From contig NZ_KN322987.1 of assembly GCF_000774145.1 (NCBI RefSeq), positions 1,631,583-1,695,582 on the forward strand: a stretch of 64,000 nt of DNA, in the 5' to 3' direction. This DNA is from Pseudomonas mediterranea CFBP 5447. Lineage in GTDB: Bacteria; Pseudomonadota; Gammaproteobacteria; Pseudomonadales; Pseudomonadaceae. Below the pieces are notes generated by a model. The model saw only the letters and a program-made list of their open reading frames with translations. It did no database searches and was not told where the DNA came from. The number at the start of each line of letters is the position of its first letter. Position 1 is the stretch's first letter. This document shows positions 34,268 to 43,664 of the stretch, piece after piece. The position numbers were made by a program, and so were the translations under genes.

Positions 34268-36294
34268 GCGACGACGCCGAACGCTGGAGAGAGAAGTACC
34301 TCAAGAGCATTGAACAGCAGGAAAAGCTCGAGCGCCGCTGGGATGCCCGGCTCGACTTGCTGCGCCGTGGCCTGGTGCGCAGTACCCTGGCCGCCGAGGG
34401 CACGGACCGGGCGGTCGATCAATGCATGAAAGAGATGCGCGAAGTGGTGCGCACCGATGACATGGACGCCGCCCTCGCTGCCCTGTTGCCTCGCTTGGAA
34501 AAAGCCGTGTTGGATTCCGAGCAGCGCCGCGAGACCCGGGTCGAACAGATGAGCACCGCATTGACCGCGTTGGTCGCTCAGCTACAGACCCTGCCGCTGC
34601 CGAAAGAAGTCCGTCGGCCGCTGAAACGGTTTGCCAAGCATCTGGAGGCGCGGGTCGACCAGGCCCGGGAAATTCCCCTGTTGCTCAGCGAGTTGAGCGA
34701 TTTGCAGGGCAAGGCGCTGAGTGCACTGGAGACGCCTGCCGAAGTGAGTCGCCCCGGTCTGCTGCAACGGCTGTTTGGCGGTCATCACGACGAGACCGCT
34801 CCTCAGTCCCACGACCCCGCTCCGAGCAACGTTGCGCCTGTGTCCCCGACCCCATCGACCGAAGCGGCACCGCCGTTGCCGATGCAGGCGGCGGCCATTT
34901 CCGACCCCGTCTTGCCGGCGGTGGAACAGGCCCGGCCCGTCGATGCAACGCCTGAACCGGTTGCCTTCATTCCGCCCATGGTCGAATCCGCGCCGAAGCC
35001 AGTGACCGACAGCGTGGTACCGATTCTCGAACCTGAGGAGGCCGACGAGCCCGCCCCGACTATCCCGGAGCCTGCGGTCGCCGTCGCGCCGGAGAATCCC
35101 GACGAGCTGATGGTCGAAGCGCCGTCACCGGTGCAGGAGGAAGCACCGTCTCTCGGTATGGAACCTGAGGAGCCTTCGACAGCCGTCGAGCCACTGTCCG
35201 CCGATCCGGATGAGGCCCATTACGCCCTGCCCGACTCCCCGGAACCTTCCTACAGTTCGGTGGCGAAGCACATCGAAGACACCCTGCTCGGCCTGCTGGG
35301 TGACCTGACCCTGCCTGAGCGGCATCGCCCTCAAGCCGAGGCCATGGGCGAGCGTCTTCGAAATGGTTTGAATTGGTACGAGTTGCTGCCGATTCTTGAC
35401 GATTTTGCGACGCTCATGTTGGCCATTACTGACAGTGGCCAGCTTGAATTCGAAGCGTATCTGCAACGCCTCAATGATCGGTTGGAGTCGTTCCAGAGTA
35501 GCTTGCGTGCTGCCAGTGAAGGCCACGCAGACCATCTCTCGGCCTCCAGGGAAATGGACACCCAGATTCGCGAGCAGGTCGATGGCCTGCAAAGCAGCGT
35601 GCAGGAAGCCGACGATCTGGAAAGCCTCAAGCAGGTGCTGGAGAACCATCTGGAAGGGCTGCTCGGTACGATGGACCAGCATCAGAAGCAGCGTGCCCAG
35701 CGCGAGCAGGAGGTTTCCAGCCGCCTCAAGAGTCTGGCCGAGCGCGTCGCGGTGATGGAGCAGGAAGCCCAGGTCGTGCGTGAGAACCTTGAAGAGCAAC
35801 GACAGAAGGCATTGATTGACCCGCTCACCGGGTTGCCCAATCGCGCTGCCTGGACCGAGCGGCTTGAACACGAGGTCGCTCAGTGGCAGCGACACGGCAA
35901 CAGCTTGCTGATGGCAATACTCGACCTCGATCACTTCAAGCGGATCAACGACAACTATGGACACCTGGCGGGCGACCGGGTGCTGAAGATCATTGCCACC
36001 GTATTGCGCAAGCGTCTGCGCGGCAGCGACTTCATCGCCCGCTTTGGCGGTGAGGAGTTTGTCCTGCTGGTACCCGATACGCCCCTGGCCTCGGGCGCCA
36101 AACTGGCAGAGGGTCTGCGAGCGGCCATCGAAGCCTGTCCGTTTCACTTCAAAGGCGAGCCGGTGACAATTACCGTGTCGGTGGGCATGACCGCATTCAG
36201 GCCGGGAGAATACAGCGATCTGGTGCTTAAAAGAGCCGATCAGGCGCTATATCGGGCCAAATCTGCTGGACGCAACCGGGTGGAGCTGGGCTGA
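34264..36294 (+). CDS. Large soluble diguanylate cyclase (DgcH/PA5487-like)
   Basis: Predicted c-di-GMP synthase of 676 aa without membrane segments. The N-terminal region (1-160) is helical. About residues 165-320 are a Pro/Ala/Glu-rich linker of low complexity. A helical coiled-coil region (about 340-510) follows, then a GGDEF domain with ILDLDHFKRINDNYGHLAGD and GGEEF starting at residue 595. The I-site RGSD is five residues before it, so product inhibition is expected. It starts inside the stop of the upstream gene. Identification with DgcH is by neighbourhood and architecture. Confidence 0.88.
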   Translation: MSDDAERWREKYLKSIEQQEKLERRWDARLDLLRRGLVRSTLAAEGTDRAVDQCMKEMREVVRTDDMDAALAALLPRLEKAVLDSEQRRETRVEQMSTALTALVAQLQTLPLPKEVRRPLKRFAKHLEARVDQAREIPLLLSELSDLQGKALSALETPAEVSRPGLLQRLFGGHHDETAPQSHDPAPSNVAPVSPTPSTEAAPPLPMQAAAISDPVLPAVEQARPVDATPEPVAFIPPMVESAPKPVTDSVVPILEPEEADEPAPTIPEPAVAVAPENPDELMVEAPSPVQEEAPSLGMEPEEPSTAVEPLSADPDEAHYALPDSPEPSYSSVAKHIEDTLLGLLGDLTLPERHRPQAEAMGERLRNGLNWYELLPILDDFATLMLAITDSGQLEFEAYLQRLNDRLESFQSSLRAASEGHADHLSASREMDTQIREQVDGLQSSVQEADDLESLKQVLENHLEGLLGTMDQHQKQRAQREQEVSSRLKSLAERVAVMEQEAQVVRENLEEQRQKALIDPLTGLPNRAAWTERLEHEVAQWQRHGNSLLMAILDLDHFKRINDNYGHLAGDRVLKIIATVLRKRLRGSDFIARFGGEEFVLLVPDTPLASGAKLAEGLRAAIEACPFHFKGEPVTITVSVGMTAFRPGEYSDLVLKRADQALYRAKSAGRNRVELG

Positions 36295-36398
36295 GGCCAA
36301 TTGTTCCATTTTGTTTAATTTCGGAAGGCAAGCCAGATCCCTGCACGGTGATACGTTACACTGTTGCATTATTCGTCATCCGTAAACGCGTTTGCGCC

Positions 36399-37178
36399 AT
36401 GAAAATCATTTCCACTGTTGTCTTTTTACTGGCCCTGGCCGGTTGCGCCAGCGGCCCCCGGCTGGATACCAGCCACCCGTCGGTCAATCAGGACAGCCGC
36501 ATCCAGTTTGTCGTGGTGCATTACACCTCGGCTTCCCTGGAACGCTCCCTGGCGTTGCTGACCCATGGCGAAGTCAGCGCCCATTACCTGATCGGCGACG
36601 ACAAGGACGCGACCATCTACAAGCTGGTGGATGAAAGCCGGCGCGCCTGGCACGCCGGGGAGAGCGAATGGCAGGGGCGGACCTGGCTCAACTCCAGCTC
36701 CATCGGCATCGAGATCGTCAACCCGGGCTACGTCGATGGCCCTACCGGGCGTCTCTGGTACCCCTATAGCGAAGCCCAGGTCCAATCCTTGATCGCCTTG
36801 CTCAAGGACATCACCCGGCGCAACGCGATCAACCCGATCAACATCATCGGACATAGCGACATTGCCCCCCTGCGCAAGCTTGATCCAGGACCGTTGTTTC
36901 CCTGGAAGCGTCTGGCGGAGGCCGGCCTGGGCGTCTGGCCGGACGAACAGGCGGTGGCGCGCCAGCAGGCCTTCTTCCTGACGCAGTTGCCGAGCGCCAC
37001 CTGGTTCCAGACTGAGTTGGCCCGCCTCGGCTACCCGACGCCCCGCACCGGTGAATGGGACGTGGCTACCCGCCATGTGCTGGCTGCCTTCCAGATGCGG
37101 TATCGACCGGCCCGGTTCGACGGTACGCCGGACGCGCAAAGTGCGGCGATCCTGCAGGTACTCAACCAGACAAAATAA
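36399..37178 (+). CDS. N-acetylmuramoyl-L-alanine amidase, AmpDh2-like lipoprotein
   Basis: Peptidoglycan amidase of 259 aa, predicted to be anchored in the envelope by the lipobox LALAGC. Zinc ligands are expected in VVHYTSA and GHSDIAPLRKLDPG, as in the AmpD family. A C-terminal peptidoglycan-binding-like helical domain (RTGEWDVATRHVLAAFQ) follows. The length equals that of P. aeruginosa AmpDh2 as I recall it. The ATG at 36399 starts the lipoprotein signal; an ATG at 36348 is less likely. Confidence 0.9.
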   Translation: MKIISTVVFLLALAGCASGPRLDTSHPSVNQDSRIQFVVVHYTSASLERSLALLTHGEVSAHYLIGDDKDATIYKLVDESRRAWHAGESEWQGRTWLNSSSIGIEIVNPGYVDGPTGRLWYPYSEAQVQSLIALLKDITRRNAINPINIIGHSDIAPLRKLDPGPLFPWKRLAEAGLGVWPDEQAVARQQAFFLTQLPSATWFQTELARLGYPTPRTGEWDVATRHVLAAFQMRYRPARFDGTPDAQSAAILQVLNQTK

Positions 37179-37255
37179 TGACGCCTGTCCGACGATACAG
37201 GCTAAATCCAAATCAGCGGCTATAACTCATTGGTAACTTTCGGATTTACCAATTG

Positions 37256-38869
37256 ATGAAAGATGCCCGAGAAACCCTGCACAGCTGGCTCCATCGCCCG
37301 CTTTTCCTGGCGATGGTCGCGGCTGCCCTGAGTACGTTGCTCCTGCTGGCGGGAAGCCTGTTCGTTGTCATGCAACAGACCCAGCAGCGCGAAAGCGAAC
37401 AGATGAACGCCCAGGGTGAACGGTTCCTGCAGAGGCTGGAACAGCTTTTCGGGCAGTTGCGCGAAAGCCTCGATGATCTGCAGAACCAACCGCTGCGCGG
37501 ATGCGACGAGGAAATGATCGCGACCTTGCAGCAGGTCAGCTTCAACTACCGCTTCGTCTACGAGGCGGTGTATATCGACAGTCGCGGTACCTGCTCCAGC
37601 CGTCCACGGCAGAGCGGATTGTCCCTTGCCCGTGCACCCGACTTGCGGGGGCCGACCTACAGTTATTGGCTGAACACCACCACCGAGCCCGACGAAAACC
37701 GCGCTGCGTTGATGTTGGGGCGCGGTAACTTTCGGGTCGCCACCTCCAGGGGGCATCTGACCGACGTGGTGGACCTGCCACCCGGCAGCAGCCTGTTGGT
37801 GGTCCTGGACCATGGTGAGCGAGCCGTTCCCGTGCTGGGTACCGATCAATATTGGCCGCCCAACGAGCCTTGGCCGCCGAAGAACCGCAATGCCCTGCAG
37901 GTGACAGCGAACCGGCTGATCTATCGCATGCAGACCGACAGTCCGGAATATCAACTGGTGCTGATTGCCCAGCGCAACGGCTTTCATATTCCGGCCAACG
38001 CCTGGTGGATGCTGCCCACCAGCCTGATATTGGGCTTGGGGATCGGTTTCCTGGTGTTTCTCCTGGCGCGTCAGCGTCAATCCATGGATGTCGAGCTGCA
38101 TGGGGCCATCCGGCGGGGCGAGTTCCAGGTGCTGTATCAGCCGATTTTCGACCTGAGCAGCCGCCACTGTGTCGGTGCTGAAGCCTTGTTGCGCTGGCGG
38201 CGACCGGACGGCAGCTTGACCAGCCCGGAGCTGTTCATTCCTATGGCAGAAGATACCGGACAGATCCGCCAGATCACCGACTTCGTCTTGCAGCGGCTGT
38301 TTGATCAGTTGGGCCAGCTGTTGCGGGCCAATCCGCAGCTTTATATTTCGGTGAACCTGGCGGCATGCGACGTGATGGTACCGCGCATCGGCGAAGTGAT
38401 CGCTCGTCTGCTGGCACGGTATCGGGTGTCGGCGCGGCAGATTGCCTTTGAAGTGACGGAGCGAGGGCTGATCGATGTATTGGTTGCCAGGGATAACCTG
38501 CAATCGTTACGCGATGTGGGCCATCAGGTATTGATCGACGATTTTGGCACCGGTTATTGCAGCCTGGCTTACCTGCAGACCCTGCCGGTGGACTGCCTTA
38601 AAATCGACAAGGCGTTTATCGATGCCCTCGGCCATGACGCCGCCAGCAGTGGCGTAGCGCCGCACATCATTCGCATGGCCCATGCGTTGGAGCTCAAGGT
38701 GATTGCCGAAGGTATCGAGCACGAGGCCCAGGCATCATATCTGCGTAGCGAAGGCGTAACGTTTGGCCAGGGTTGGCTGTTTGCCCATGCCCTCAGTGCC
38801 GTGCAATTCATCGAACTGATTACCCGCGGGCGACGACGGCTCGGGCGGCGCCTGGATGACGAGGCTTAG
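37256..38869 (+). CDS. CSS-motif EAL phosphodiesterase
   Basis: Predicted c-di-GMP-degrading enzyme, 537 aa. A periplasmic CSS domain (about 45-245) lies between two membrane helices; it contains CDEEM and GTCSSRP, whose cysteines in this class form a disulfide controlled by DsbA/DsbB and govern activity. The cytoplasmic EAL domain has GAEALLRW, DDFGTGYCSLAYL and IAEGIE, so it looks active. The start is taken as the ATG at 37256; no strong ribosome binding site is visible. Having dsbA 4 kb away is suggestive. Confidence 0.88.
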   Translation: MKDARETLHSWLHRPLFLAMVAAALSTLLLLAGSLFVVMQQTQQRESEQMNAQGERFLQRLEQLFGQLRESLDDLQNQPLRGCDEEMIATLQQVSFNYRFVYEAVYIDSRGTCSSRPRQSGLSLARAPDLRGPTYSYWLNTTTEPDENRAALMLGRGNFRVATSRGHLTDVVDLPPGSSLLVVLDHGERAVPVLGTDQYWPPNEPWPPKNRNALQVTANRLIYRMQTDSPEYQLVLIAQRNGFHIPANAWWMLPTSLILGLGIGFLVFLLARQRQSMDVELHGAIRRGEFQVLYQPIFDLSSRHCVGAEALLRWRRPDGSLTSPELFIPMAEDTGQIRQITDFVLQRLFDQLGQLLRANPQLYISVNLAACDVMVPRIGEVIARLLARYRVSARQIAFEVTERGLIDVLVARDNLQSLRDVGHQVLIDDFGTGYCSLAYLQTLPVDCLKIDKAFIDALGHDAASSGVAPHIIRMAHALELKVIAEGIEHEAQASYLRSEGVTFGQGWLFAHALSAVQFIELITRGRRRLGRRLDDEA

Positions 38870-38880
38870 ACAGTACCGCC

Positions 38881-40671
38881 TCAAACCGTCAGCGCCATGT
38901 AGAACTGGGTGCCCTGCCCCGGCCTTGAGTAGACACCCATGCGCCCTCCATGGAGTTGAACGATCTCCTTGCACAGGGCCAGCCCGAGGCCTGCGCCACC
39001 TTTCTTGCGTCCGACCTGGACGAACGGTTCGAAGATCCGCCCCTGTTGGCCATAGGCGATACCTTCGCCGTTGTCTTCGACGCTGATGATCACCCGTTCA
39101 CCGTGGCGCCGGCCTTGCAGGCGGATCTGACCGTTGTCGCCGGTGTGGCGCATGGCATTGTCGATCAGGTTATCCAATACCCGCTCCAACTGCGCCGCAT
39201 CGGCGTGCAGGCGTGGCAGCGGACCCTGGATCGCCACGAGCAACTCGATGCCCTTGGCTTGGGCCTGGGCGGCGAATCGCAGGCGGGCCGCTTCCAGCAA
39301 GTCTTCGATGGAGCAAGGGGCCAGATTCAGCTTTTGCAAGCCGTTCTGGTAGCGCGAGAAATTCAGCAGGTCATTGATGAGCTGCATCAATCGCTGCATT
39401 TCTTCATTGACGGTGTCGAGCAGATCCGCTTCGCGGGATTCTTCAGGAAAATGGACACGTTCGCGCAACAGGCCGAACGCCATATGCATGCCGGTCACCG
39501 GTGTGCGCAACTCGTGGGAAGCCCGCAGCACGAACTCACTGCGTACCCGTTCGAAGGCGCGCTGTTCGGTGACGTCGTGCAGCACCATCACCGCCCCGAG
39601 GATATGCCCTTGGGTATGGCTGACAGGCGTAAGGCTGTAGGTCAGCAACCGGGATTCGCCATCCACCTCAATGCTCAGATCGTCCGGTGCCCGCTCCAAC
39701 GTTCCGCCGCGCAGCACCAGGTGCAATTCTTCATCCAGATCAAGGCGTCCGAGCGCCTCGCCCAAGCCCTGGCCCAGGCGTTCCTCGTCCCAGCCCAGCT
39801 GTCGTTGAGCCACCGGGTTGAGGTGCTCCAACCGGCCCTGGCGGTCGATCATCAGCAAGCCATCGTCGATGCTGTCGAGTACCGCTTGCAGGCGCTGCTG
39901 GCCGGCCAGCAACTCATCGACATTGGTGGCCTGATGCTCACGCAGGGCCTGGGCCATGATTCCGAAACGACGTGTCAGCAAGTTCAGTTCAGGGGAAGAG
40001 GAGACCGGCAACGTCACTTCGAAATTGCCCTGGCCGATGTCGTCCGCAGCCGAAACCAGCGCCTCGATGGGTGTGCCGAAACGCCGGGCGATGCCATGGG
40101 CCGTGATGAAACCGATGACCAGCACCGCCACCCCCACCAGGCCCAGCAGGCCGGAGATCAGCAACGCCCGGTCACGGGAGCGGGTCTGGGTGTCGCTGAT
40201 GTTGTTCAAGGCGTGCCGATAGCCTTCGATCAGCCCGTTACGCAATACATTGAATTTCTCGGTGAGGTCCTGGATGCCCGTGAGTTGGGGCGGCTGCTGG
40301 CGAGAGGCGGCAAAAGCCTCAAGAAATCCAAGGTAGTCGGCCTTGGCCTGGGTGAAGTTGGTCGTCGGCTTCTCCTGGCCCTGTTCGTGGGCGATGCCCT
40401 CCTCCAGCAGACCAAAATATTGCCGCTTGGAATCTTCCAGCGCGGCCAAGTCGGGCTTGTCATCGAGCATGATCATCAACTGGTCGCCCAGGGTCTGGCG
40501 CAGCTTGAGACCCAGGTCCAGGAGGATGAAGTTGTCGCGCACCGATTGTTCCTGGGTATTGGCCATTTGCATCACGCTGACCAAGCCAAGCAGCAACCCC
40601 AGCAAAGCCACTGTTATCAGGGCCGAGATACTGAGAAACAGTCGAGTGCGCAGCTTCATCGCCAGTTTCAT
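38881..40671 (-). CDS. kinB: Sensor histidine kinase KinB
   Basis: Inner-membrane kinase/phosphatase partner of AlgB, 596 aa from the ATG at 40671 (an ATG at 40659 is an alternative). Two helices flank a periplasmic helical sensor domain (about 35-165). HAMP, a PAS domain (LDSIDDGLLMIDRQGRLEHL), HisKA with SHELRTP, and an ATPase domain (NLIDNAMRHTG, DNGEGI, GAGLGLALC) follow. In P. aeruginosa KinB restrains alginate production and affects virulence. It lies 10 bp after algB on the same strand. Confidence 0.93.
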   Translation of the reverse strand: MKLAMKLRTRLFLSISALITVALLGLLLGLVSVMQMANTQEQSVRDNFILLDLGLKLRQTLGDQLMIMLDDKPDLAALEDSKRQYFGLLEEGIAHEQGQEKPTTNFTQAKADYLGFLEAFAASRQQPPQLTGIQDLTEKFNVLRNGLIEGYRHALNNISDTQTRSRDRALLISGLLGLVGVAVLVIGFITAHGIARRFGTPIEALVSAADDIGQGNFEVTLPVSSSPELNLLTRRFGIMAQALREHQATNVDELLAGQQRLQAVLDSIDDGLLMIDRQGRLEHLNPVAQRQLGWDEERLGQGLGEALGRLDLDEELHLVLRGGTLERAPDDLSIEVDGESRLLTYSLTPVSHTQGHILGAVMVLHDVTEQRAFERVRSEFVLRASHELRTPVTGMHMAFGLLRERVHFPEESREADLLDTVNEEMQRLMQLINDLLNFSRYQNGLQKLNLAPCSIEDLLEAARLRFAAQAQAKGIELLVAIQGPLPRLHADAAQLERVLDNLIDNAMRHTGDNGQIRLQGRRHGERVIISVEDNGEGIAYGQQGRIFEPFVQVGRKKGGAGLGLALCKEIVQLHGGRMGVYSRPGQGTQFYMALTV

Positions 40672-40681
40672 AAGGTGCCGC

Positions 40682-42028
40682 TCACAGGTTGTATTGCTTG
40701 CGTTTGCGATACAGCGTGGAGGCATCGATGCCCAGGGTCTTGGCCGCCTGGTCCAGCGTATCGGCCGTCGCCAGTACGGCGCCGATATGGGCCTTCTCCA
40801 GTTCGTCGAGGCTCAGCGCGGCGCCGATGCGCGGTGCGTTGTTGACCGGTTGCTCGGCCATGCCCAGATGACTGATCTCGACCTTTTCCTGGGGACAAAT
40901 GATGCTGGCGCGCTCCACTACGTTGCGCAGTTCCCGGATGTTACCCGGCCAACGATAGCCTAGCAGCGCTTCACGGGCTTCGTCGCTGAATCCCCGGGCC
41001 GGACGTGCATACTCCTTGACGAAGCGGGCCAGGAAACGGTCCGCCAGGGTCAGGATGTCCTCGGCGCGCTCGCGCAGCGGTGGCAAGTGCAGGGTAATGA
41101 CGTTCAAGCGGTACAGCAGGTCTTCCCGAAAACGCCCGTCGCGGACCATGTCTTCGAGGTTCAGGTTGGTCGCTGCGAGGATTCGCACATCGGCCCGGCG
41201 GGTGACCGGATCGCCGACCCGTTCGTATTCCTTGTCCTGGATGAAACGCAACAACTTCGGCTGTAACGTCAGGGGAAAATCGCCGATCTCGTCGAGAAAA
41301 AGCGTTCCGCCGTCCGCCTGGTTGACCCGTCCCAGCGTGCTCTCGCTGGCACCGGTGAACGCGCCACGACTGTGACCGAACAACTCGCTTTCCATCAGTT
41401 CGGTCGTCAGGGACGGACAATTGATGGTGACACAGGATTTCTTCGCACGTTTGCTCCAGCCATGGATCGCCCGCGCGAGTTCTCCTTTACCGGTGCCGGA
41501 TTCGCCAAGAATCAGGATGTTGGCATCGGTGCTGGCTACTTGGCGGGCTGTCTCCAGCACCACCTTCATCGCCGGGCTGTGGGAGTCGAGGCCGTCCTTG
41601 GGTTTGCGAATCTCGCCTTCCAGCGCCTCCAGCCTTGCCGATAGCTGGCGGACTTCCAGTTGCTTGGCCGTCGCCAGGCGCAACTGATCGGGGCTGCATG
41701 GCTTGACCAGGTAGTCGGCGGCACCGGCCTGGATCGCGTCCACCGCAGTGTCGACAGCCGAATGGGCGGTGACGATCACCACACGCATCCACGGCGCCTG
41801 GATGCGCATCTGGGCCAGCACATCGAGGCCGTTATCTTCCCCCAGGCGAAGGTCGAGAAAGCACAGGTCGAATACCTGGCGCTGCAACAAGGCATCGGCC
41901 TGGGCGGCGCTGTTGGCAGTGGCAACGGTATAGCCTTCGTCTTCCAGGCAATAGCGGAACGTACGCAGGATGGCGGACTCATCGTCTACCAGCAGAATGC
42001 GGCCTTGATGCTCAGTGGCTGATTCCAT
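40682..42028 (-). CDS. algB: Alginate biosynthesis response regulator AlgB (NtrC family)
   Basis: Enhancer-binding regulator of 448 aa. The receiver domain has LLVDDES and phospho-acceptor Asp in LCFLDLRLG. The AAA+ domain has Walker A GESGTGKGE, the sigma54-contact loop GAFTGA and GGTLFLDEIGDFP. The Fis-type helix-turn-helix ends AAKTLGIDASTLYRKRKQYNL. It activates alginate genes with KinB as cognate kinase. It is divergent from a small envelope operon whose upstream region contains a -24/-12-like sequence. Confidence 0.95.
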   Translation of the reverse strand: MESATEHQGRILLVDDESAILRTFRYCLEDEGYTVATANSAAQADALLQRQVFDLCFLDLRLGEDNGLDVLAQMRIQAPWMRVVIVTAHSAVDTAVDAIQAGAADYLVKPCSPDQLRLATAKQLEVRQLSARLEALEGEIRKPKDGLDSHSPAMKVVLETARQVASTDANILILGESGTGKGELARAIHGWSKRAKKSCVTINCPSLTTELMESELFGHSRGAFTGASESTLGRVNQADGGTLFLDEIGDFPLTLQPKLLRFIQDKEYERVGDPVTRRADVRILAATNLNLEDMVRDGRFREDLLYRLNVITLHLPPLRERAEDILTLADRFLARFVKEYARPARGFSDEAREALLGYRWPGNIRELRNVVERASIICPQEKVEISHLGMAEQPVNNAPRIGAALSLDELEKAHIGAVLATADTLDQAAKTLGIDASTLYRKRKQYNL

Positions 42029-42464
42029 TTTTCCTACGCTCCTTTAATGAATGATGTTGGTTAGTGTCAGAAAAATCGGGCAAGTTGCATGGTCGATTTT
42101 GAGCGAATATTACCTATAGAAAGCGCCGCAGTGAGCTGTAGAGATCTAAAGGGCTGATTTAAGTAAATTTTTTTCAGCTCGTTCGCGATGAGCGGTCAGC
42201 CTGCGCATTCCGACCGCCATTTTCCAATCGCAATTCAAAAAGAATCTGCCCGCCTTTCTCCTCTTCATTCGTGCAATACGCACGACCGCGTTCAGGGTCA
42301 TCGTGCAGGATGCGATTTCGCTGTTTGATTGGTTATATATAACTGATTGATTATAAAGGTATTTTTCTCTGAAAATTTCTGGCATGCCGCCTGCAATAGT
42401 CAGGTCATCATGGCGTTTAGAGCGCCTAACCAGATCACCACCCGGGGTGGGGAGGAATTCCAGG
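42029..42464. other. Divergent regulatory region between algB and small envelope operon
   Basis: About 435 bp, AT-rich near 42150-42380. It holds the algB promoter (minus) and the sigma54-like site at 42380-42395. No small gene could be supported. Confidence 0.5.
42380..42395 (+). promoter_or_regulatory. Sigma54-like -24/-12 promoter
   Basis: TGGCATGCCGCCTGCA has the invariant GG and GC separated by exactly ten bases and fits TGGCAC-N5-TTGCA except at two positions. It is 70 bp before the first gene of the operon, and the gene of an NtrC-type activator (algB) is divergent. Confidence 0.5.
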
Positions 42465-42752
42465 ATGAATTTGCAACGTGCCGCCCGATTACCAATCACT
42501 TCCCTGCAGATTCAGCAGGGCTTGTGGGCTGTCCTGGCATTGCTGGTGACCCTCGTGGCAGGTCAGCAACTGCTCCTCTGGCATTACAGCCAGCAGCCCG
42601 AGCCAGCGCCGGTGTCGATTCATCGCGCGACCCAAACCCACTTCAGTGCCGTAAGCAGCGTCGCGGAAGCGTCCGCCTCCATGCGGATGATGGATGTCGA
42701 TCAGGCTCAGCCGGTGACCGACATGCCCCGCCAGGAACGCTGGGTGTTTTAA
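42465..42752 (+). CDS. Small single-pass membrane protein, unknown function
   Basis: Protein of 95 aa. A short basic N-terminus (MNLQRAARLP) precedes one membrane helix (about residues 17-39, LWAVLALLVTLVAGQQLLL). A hydrophilic, Ser/Gln-rich tail ending RQERWVF follows. GGAGG lies ten bases before the ATG. No family is recognised with confidence. It heads a likely three-gene operon with the DUF1328 and Ivy genes. Confidence 0.7.
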   Translation: MNLQRAARLPITSLQIQQGLWAVLALLVTLVAGQQLLLWHYSQQPEPAPVSIHRATQTHFSAVSSVAEASASMRMMDVDQAQPVTDMPRQERWVF

Positions 42753-42832
42753 CGCAATGACCGTGCGTCCGACGCGCTCGGAACCATTCCAACCAGTCCC
42801 TAACTAAATAGAAAAGCGTAAGGAGAATCACC

Positions 42833-42997
42833 ATGTTGAGCTGGGCAATTACCTTCCTGATCATTGCCATCATCGCTGCAGTCCTGGGCTTCGGTGGTAT
42901 CGCCGGCACCGCCACGGGCATCGCCAAGATTCTCTTTGTCGTGTTCCTGGTGATGTTCATCGCCTCCTTCTTCTTTGGCCGTCGCGGCCGAGGCTGA
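42833..42997 (+). CDS. DUF1328-family small hydrophobic protein
   Basis: Protein of 54 aa, nearly all membrane: MLSWAITFLIIAIIAAVLGF, then GIAGTATGIAKILFVVFLVM and the basic end FFFGRRGRG. This is the typical DUF1328/YtjA pattern of two short helices, a family associated with envelope or osmotic stress. AAGGAG precedes the ATG at 42833. It ends 2 bp before the Ivy gene. Confidence 0.88.
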   Translation: MLSWAITFLIIAIIAAVLGFGGIAGTATGIAKILFVVFLVMFIASFFFGRRGRG

Positions 42998-42999
42998 CC

Positions 43000-43464
43000 A
43001 TGAACGCTGCACTGAAAGGACTGGCCGCCGCCCTGCTACTGGGCGGCTGCGCCACGGCAATGGCTGCCAATGACGGTCAGATGCGGGTCAACCAATTGCT
43101 TCAGGCTGACGCGCAATACCGTGAAACCTGGCAGCACGTCGTCAAGAAAGAAGAGCGTCTGCCGGAATGGGTCATGAATCTGACCGGCGATTCGGAACAG
43201 ATGAACGCTGTCGAGGAAGATGGCGACAAATATCTGGTCGGCCCGCTGTGCGAAACCCATGCGACGTGCCGCAACGAGCGCCTGTTCGTGGCTTTCAGTT
43301 TTGACAAGGATGAGGCCTACGCCTTGCTGGTCGAGGTGCCCGCCGGGTTGCCCGCCGACAAGTCGCCGACCCGTCATGCCAATTACCGCTTCCTCGGCAA
43401 TCCCGATGAAGGTATGCAAGAACTGTTAATGGAACAACTCAAGAAAGATCCCAACTGGTACTGA
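43000..43464 (+). CDS. Ivy-family C-type lysozyme inhibitor
   Basis: Periplasmic inhibitor of vertebrate lysozyme, 154 aa. After an export signal (cleavage likely after AMA; a lipobox-like LLGGC is also present) comes the Ivy core. It includes PEWVMNLTGDSEQM and the inhibitory loop CETHATC, equivalent to the CKPHDC loop of E. coli Ivy, which inserts into the lysozyme active site. Third gene of the operon next to algB. Confidence 0.85.
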   Translation: MNAALKGLAAALLLGGCATAMAANDGQMRVNQLLQADAQYRETWQHVVKKEERLPEWVMNLTGDSEQMNAVEEDGDKYLVGPLCETHATCRNERLFVAFSFDKDEAYALLVEVPAGLPADKSPTRHANYRFLGNPDEGMQELLMEQLKKDPNWY

Positions 43465-43623
43465 ATCTGGATAACGGGAAAGACAACCTTGTTTTTCCCT
43501 CTGCACAGCCCGAGGAGGGCCGATGCATGACCAGGGGGCCGGGACGTTCTGACCATTCAGGGTCGGAGTGACCTACGGGCACAAGGGGTGCCTGCGAAAG
43601 GGCCGGGTCAGGAAAAAGCTGCG

Positions 43624-43664
43624 ACGCAGGTTCGCGAAACCGCAACGGCTTGGCGAACCTGCGT
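43624..43664. repeat. Perfect 12-bp inverted repeat
   Basis: ACGCAGGTTCGC and GCGAACCTGCGT are exact reverse complements around a 17-bp loop. It is unlike the REP families of the window. It could be an operator, a recombination site or an RNA hairpin; nothing decides between these. Confidence 0.6.

Noticed and set aside
38950..40845. 631-codon open frame antisense to kinB
   Set aside because: Shadow frame opposite kinB, same compositional signature.
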